A stretch of 25,079 nucleotides of DNA, from contig MHUS01000044.1 in NCBI GenBank assembly GCA_001823505.1, positions 11,424 to 36,502 on the forward strand, written 5' to 3'. Source of the stretch: Candidatus Yonathbacteria bacterium RIFCSPHIGHO2_01_FULL_51_10 (GTDB lineage Bacteria > Patescibacteriota > Minisyncoccia > Phycocordibacterales > UBA1539_B). The notes under the pieces were generated by a model, which worked only from the letters and a program-made list of their open reading frames with translations, ran no database searches and was not told where the DNA came from. Of the stretch, positions 23,201-25,079 are shown piece after piece (the stretch's first letter is position 1; each line of letters opens with the position of its first letter). Position numbers and translations under genes: made by a program.

Positions 23201-23558
23201 TAAATATCAACCTCACGCCTTACGAGCCATCGTAACTGGATTTGAAGAATTCAATTTAGAAGAGCGGAATGAGTTTATTCAATTCTTGTTTGACGAGATT
23301 GTCCGAAAATCAAATAAGCAATCTCATCTTGTTGAAACACTCAACCTACTTAAAGAGCTGAAGCCTAAGTACGAAGAAAGAAAATCAAATTTCGATGATA
23401 TAAAATTAAGAATCGATGCTGAAGCAAACGCAGATTTAAAGAAAGTTCTTACAGAAGGAATTAATGGTCTCAAACCAGCAAAGACAAATAAGGAAAACGA
23501 AGAATACTGGTCATCAATTCAACAAGAGTGGGAAAAAATTACTGCCCCACAGAGTTGA
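20271..23558 (+). CDS. KAP-family P-loop NTPase, giant membrane-linked protein
   Basis: A 1095-residue protein. The N-terminal KAP NTPase has Walker A GLFAKWGSGKST (48-59, K57) and Walker B ILIIFDNLDR (229-238, D234). Two membrane helices (about 141-160 and 168-190) lie between them, the defining KAP layout (Kidins220/PifA group). The C-terminal 600 residues are helical, charged and without recognisable motifs. PifA of the F plasmid blocks phage T7, and KAP proteins are frequent in defence islands, so a membrane-located anti-phage sensor or effector is a reasonable inference. It lies 42 nt behind the restriction gene. Function of the long C-terminus is unknown. Confidence 0.85.
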   Translation: MSTNDFKFLAEKPLQTAAELSQSKFGHEEIADTLVKIVKGCPTPFTVGLFAKWGSGKSTVANSLKDKLPKEKIPVVIFDVWKHEGDSLRRTFLKEMVRQLKEAGSEYFDKSFVVNERVEQSVSRSAESKIKFQTEAFKQLGPYIIAILLLVAIGGYAADYFNKFDLFLQFIVSITGFTSGGALLLWLVKNSVNLFSKETVSYGADKFADPHEFEEEFGRVLRALKNPRILIIFDNLDRVMHDKVAEVLSTVKTFLEPQDIADEKREVVFLVPCDAKAIKQHLSSLYNPADKIGTSHAFDPDEFLRKFFNTIVWIPDFIPSELEAFARSRLKETKVSLLDNDYVAWIITKAFRNNPRQIIQFTNILLANYLLVEEREGEGKDFPVGFLSENVPQLTKYLVLNQLFPDEMDTLREKKVLDLNEVEAGDLSAKTKTLFLAFVEETKNIPITDLRTFFTLRRSEQEKKFPGFETFIAHLEDRSTEDSTKYFEQVGDLSNLDIVGDFSQAIKEELGSKANPISTINLIHTLLEVLDDKKATLTSTFYEEVNNILGNGCKSVLHTIDPDVLNNAFLTKDEKYRKNIVPQWIVVMEDVLADSKKYKADREFVKAVVSIFAEQPSYLQPAQVTKVKELLASYLANDLDIARKITQSPEAQTTLGNADYMRNFATAIPNSGAIEDVSSRLEVLNAFQDKLLTVAGGDTLVKKFNDLVNGENQNIKPEAYPEKSKLFDQFREFIRSHQSVFSAATTPTKDTFADLLNTGFNAPPDHQARAVFVPILFEIKNLLSDAKKTETERFIASWLGNVTPDVFVSSIKELTPLDQKTFFEVQPLYDSGSNRAVSDQIFRDKFFPMVSDARKQQFIEKIFNSDFDKGFEFFEKISDKDVKHVFASFDKIWAKFDSVSPAQKQRLFKFVNKHKGNSEAAVREVLASKIIMCLTTADLTLQQTGLEAFTEATLSKELMRKVVKEIFDWVKKPEVSPKYQPHALRAIVTGFEEFNLEERNEFIQFLFDEIVRKSNKQSHLVETLNLLKELKPKYEERKSNFDDIKLRIDAEANADLKKVLTEGINGLKPAKTNKENEEYWSSIQQEWEKITAPQS

Positions 23559-23604
23559 TAACCCGATTACGACTCTTCCGGAAGGTAAGCTAAGCTGGAA
23601 GTAG

Positions 23605-23624
23605 GTAGCAAATTTTGCTACAAT
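23605..23624 (+). promoter_or_regulatory. Palindromic operator overlapping a -10 box
   Basis: GTAGCAAATTTTGCTAC (23605-23621) is a perfect 17-bp palindrome. It overlaps TACAAT (23619-23624), a good -10. A dimeric repressor bound here would block transcription of the structured leader and the gene at 23838. The HTH protein of the island is a candidate ligand. Confidence 0.5.
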
Positions 23625-23655
23625 TTATTCACAACTGAATATCAGTCGACCTAAC

Positions 23656-23832
23656 CCCTTTGGTTTCCCAAAGGATATGGTTGCAAACCCCGCTAGAGAT
23701 CAAAGGACTCCCAGTCAGAGTCACTCTAGCGGGTCATATCGGGAAACCGGTATGGGTATGGCCGAAAGGTTGTATCGCAATGGCTGGGAGCCTTTTGATT
23801 ATCTGGCTTCTGCCGTTTAAAAACCCGCTAGA
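23656..23832 (+). ncRNA. Structured leader RNA with alternative hairpins
   Basis: About 180 nt without a credible gene, between the promoter and the immunity-like gene. CCCGCTAGAG (23689-23698) pairs exactly with CTCTAGCGGG (23724-23733), but the latter can instead pair with CCCGCTAGA (23824-23832), just before the next ATG. A longer pair, 23699-23716 with 23782-23799, is nearly complementary, and GGTTTCCC (23662-23669) matches GGGAAACC (23741-23748). These compete or nest. This is the layout of a riboregulator that hides or frees the translation start; I recognise no known riboswitch class. Confidence 0.45.
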
Positions 23833-23837
23833 AAATT

Positions 23838-24041
23838 ATGAAATTCGTACGCGTTACCTTGGCTGTACTACTCAGCCTGTGTTCTGTAGGTTATTTCTTG
23901 CCCACCACAATTGCAATTATTAAAAGGCGAACAAATACTGGGGCAATTTTTACCCTAAATATTTTCGCATTCGTAATGGGAATACCTTGGGTTATTGCTC
24001 TGGTGTGGGCGATTGCAACTGATCAGAAGAATGCTTCTTAA
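23838..24041 (+). CDS. Superinfection-immunity-type small membrane protein
   Basis: A 67-residue protein with two membrane helices (about 7-28 and 36-61) joined by a basic loop, IIKRRTNTGAIFTLNIFAF. The order helix - FLPTxIAxxKrRxNTGAIF - helix - WVIALVWAIA matches the superinfection immunity family (Imm_superinfect, after phage T4 Imm), which blocks entry of DNA from related phages at the membrane. The start follows a structured leader with no obvious SD sequence. It overlaps tail-to-tail by 50 nt with the next gene on the other strand. Confidence 0.82.
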   Translation: MKFVRVTLAVLLSLCSVGYFLPTTIAIIKRRTNTGAIFTLNIFAFVMGIPWVIALVWAIATDQKNAS

Positions 24042-24435
24042 ACATCTCTCTTGTTTCCTCAACCTTCTGCCTCATCTCTTCCATCTTAGAGAGATTGATT
24101 TTGGGACTACTCAAGCTTAGGTCCAGACTGGGAAGTTCAAAAGTGTTAAAATGGTTAGGATTCTCTAATCGACGTAATATGCCTTTGCAATTATATCTAG
24201 CACTAGCAAATTTCGGATGGATGTCGGCAAATCGCCGCCACTGTTTTTTTGTAATCCCAGCTGCTTTCCTGGCCTGCGCAAGATTTTTCTTCTCCAAGGT
24301 GGCATCCATAATGCGCCACAATTTACTTACGTCTTTCCACCAGCCCCTGTCTGTCCGCATGATCTCGCAGTCCTTAAAACAGGTGCCCTTTGAATCGCTG
24401 ATTATGTACCCGACTGTTTTAGGGACTCTTTTCAT
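23992..24435 (-). CDS. Small HTH-like DNA-binding protein, unknown function
   Basis: A 147-residue protein (153 if the upstream in-frame ATG at 24453 is used). I choose 24435 because a -10 box lies only 6 nt before it. Residues about 53-72 (NLAQARKAAGITKKQWRRFA) look like a helix-turn-helix; the C-terminal 40 residues form a charged helix (MEEMRQKVEETREMFKKH) that may be a coiled coil. No family is recognised. It is convergent with the immunity-like gene and its 3' end overlaps that gene by 50 nt. A regulator of the island is plausible. Confidence 0.65.
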   Translation of the reverse strand: MKRVPKTVGYIISDSKGTCFKDCEIMRTDRGWWKDVSKLWRIMDATLEKKNLAQARKAAGITKKQWRRFADIHPKFASARYNCKGILRRLENPNHFNTFELPSLDLSLSSPKINLSKMEEMRQKVEETREMFKKHSSDQLQSPTPEQ

Positions 24436-24441
24436 AAAACT

Positions 24442-24447
24442 ATTATC
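24442..24447 (-). promoter_or_regulatory. Extended -10 TGGGATAAT on the minus strand
   Basis: GATAAT, preceded by TG, 6 nt before the ATG at 24435; implies a leaderless transcript for the HTH gene. Confidence 0.5.
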
Positions 24448-24466
24448 CCACAACGGTATTTCAAAT

Positions 24467-24490
24467 AAAAGTGCTCAAAGGGCACTTTTT
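24467..24490 (+). terminator. Hairpin upstream of the HTH gene
   Basis: AAAAGTGC (24467-24474) pairs with GCACTTTT (24482-24489) around a 7-nt loop, followed by T. Possibly bidirectional. Its loop carries TCAAAGGGCA, which recurs at 24601. Confidence 0.5.
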
Positions 24491-24761
24491 GGAAGGGGCC
24501 AAAAAAGCCTGTTTTATGGTGTAAAACTCAATTTGGGGTATTGTGGTTGAGCCATATATTGGGGGTACTTTTACTCTAGTTCGTTTTTTAATAAAAATCG
24601 TCAAAGGGCATCTTTCCACCATAAGACTTTTTTGATATTAAGCTAAATCGGCAATAGTATCCTTATTTAAAGCCATATAGTGGATTTTTTGTTTATCTGA
24701 AAAAAGGTCGTTTTATGGTGTATATATCCCATAAAGTCTGTTTCAAAAGTGATCCAAAACC
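24491..24761. repeat. A+T-rich non-coding region with short repeats
   Basis: No gene is supported here. GTTTTATGGTGTA occurs at 24511-24523 and 24710-24722 (13 bp identical); related inverted forms CACCATAAGAC (24617-24627) and CCCATAAAGTC (24728-24738) lie between or beside them. TCAAAGGGCA occurs at 24475-24484 and 24601-24610. The spacing suggests protein-binding iterons near the island's right end: recombinase or excisionase arm sites, or a replication origin. Confidence 0.45.
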
Positions 24762-24777
24762 CGACCAGGACGGGTCA
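24762..24777 (+). repeat. Right 16-bp direct repeat of the island (candidate att)
   Basis: CGACCAGGACGGGTCA, identical to 15318-15333, 9444 bp away. Bases on either side differ, so the shared core is 16 bp. Confidence 0.6.
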
Positions 24778-25079
24778 CTGTCTGAGTCTCGAACCGAGTA
24801 TAATAAGGCTCAACAGCTGGGCTCAAAACACACCCAACCACGTCACACAGCAAAAAAGAACGCAGTGAGTTTTTGCTGGGAGAAGCAAGACACCTGCGTG
24901 TCTTGCGACTAGGACGAGAACGCCGGAGCGACATTATTCTCTTGTGAGCGGGGCGAATTAGAGAATAAGAAGTACTCCTGTGGTGCGATGACGAGCCAGC
25001 AGGCGAGGCCGCGAGGCGGTGCCCAACCCGAGGAGTGTGACGGCACGACGAGAGGTGCGGGAGAAATTCCTAGTCTCCC
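24778..25079 (+). repeat. tRNA-linked repeat remnant ending in a tRNA-Gln 3' copy
   Basis: Non-coding and highly structured. GCAAGACAC (24885-24893), loop CTGC, GTGTCTTGC (24898-24906) form a 9-bp hairpin, followed after 5 nt by GGACGAGAACGCCGGAG, as in the elements behind tRNA-fMet and tRNA-Thr(CGU). TTATTCTCT (24934-24942) pairs with AGAGAATAA (24960-24968). The final 12 bases TCCTAGTCTCCC repeat the 3' end of tRNA-Gln (15283-15294); the window ends there. A TATAAT lies at 24799-24804. Removing the 9.4-kb island would leave an element of about 340 bp behind tRNA-Gln. Confidence 0.65.

Larger units (their letters stand above)
15318..24777. mobile_element. Integrated defence and mobility island at tRNA-Gln
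   Basis: About 9.4 kb bounded by the 16-bp direct repeats and placed 19 bp behind tRNA-Gln. Composition is visibly more A+T-rich than the flanking housekeeping genes. It carries a large serine recombinase with a divergent HTH excisionase candidate, an M23 endopeptidase, a HEPN-like protein, a restriction-modification pair, a KAP NTPase, a superinfection-immunity-type peptide, and a small HTH protein. The tRNA-Gln 3' end recurs 290 bp beyond the right repeat, so the island appears nested in a smaller tRNA-linked repeat. Exact ends depend on which repeat pair is the real attachment site. Confidence 0.75.

Noticed and set aside
23660..23923. 87-residue ORF starting with TTG in the leader RNA region
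   Set aside because: It passes through paired hairpin arms and overlaps the immunity-like gene out of frame; composition is not protein-like.
24095..24550. 151-residue plus-strand ORF
   Set aside because: Antisense to the more protein-like HTH gene; rich in Phe, Leu, Arg and Ser, without domain features, and crosses a terminator hairpin.
1..25079. CRISPR array
   Set aside because: No regularly spaced direct repeats with unique spacers; the repeated tRNA fragments are related to adjacent tRNA genes instead.
1..25079. UGA recoded to Gly or Trp as in some CPR
   Set aside because: TGA ends queD, the methyltransferase, the HEPN-like gene and the KAP gene at plausible lengths, and an RF2 gene is present.

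Overview
This window most likely comes from a Candidatus Patescibacteria (CPR, Parcubacteria-like) chromosome. That is an inference from small compact genes, group I introns inside tRNA genes, a shortened release factor 2, a DNA ligase with an eroded zinc finger, and many start codons lying 7-12 nt behind a TATACT/TATAAT box (leaderless or near-leaderless transcripts). TGA ends several clearly complete genes and an RF2 gene is present, so the standard bacterial code applies.

Layout. 1-2528: four co-directional type IV pilin-like genes, the first cut by the window edge. 2542-6530: ligA, then gatC-gatA, with a 174-bp palindromic MITE-like element directly before gatC. 6577-7173: a membrane protein with a HEPN-like C-terminus. 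7177-9300: a tRNA block with an intron-bearing initiator tRNA-Met, a CAU tRNA, a free-standing LAGLIDADG endonuclease gene and an intron-bearing tRNA-Asp. 9318-10125: a small A+T-rich lipoprotein-like gene and queD. 10180-10889: two tRNA-Thr genes with partial 5' copies upstream of both and a 3'-end duplication after the second. 10913-15176: prfB, ftsE, ftsX, pyrG. 15184-15299: tRNA-Gln(CUG).

15318-24777 is a mobile island bounded by 16-bp direct repeats next to tRNA-Gln. It holds an M23 endopeptidase, a HEPN-like protein, a large serine recombinase with a divergent excisionase-like HTH protein, an MvaI/BcnI-type restriction-modification pair, a giant KAP-family membrane NTPase, a superinfection-immunity-type membrane peptide behind a long structured leader, and a small HTH protein. 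It reads as a compact anti-phage and mobility module. The last bases of the window repeat the tRNA-Gln 3' end, so the island seems nested inside a smaller tRNA-linked repeat.

The most unusual signal is around the tRNA genes. Three loci (after tRNA-fMet, after tRNA-Thr(CGU), and at the right edge of the tRNA-Gln island) share an element that ends in a copy of the neighbouring tRNA 3' end and contains a 9-bp hairpin with a CTGC loop, followed 4-5 nt later by a GGAtCGAA-like motif. The stem sequences differ but stay perfectly paired. Upstream of both tRNA-Thr genes lie copies of the tRNA 5' end with a shared altered D-arm, spaced about one tRNA length apart. A short GC-rich palindrome recurs, once in frame inside prfB. 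I know of no described system matching this combination.
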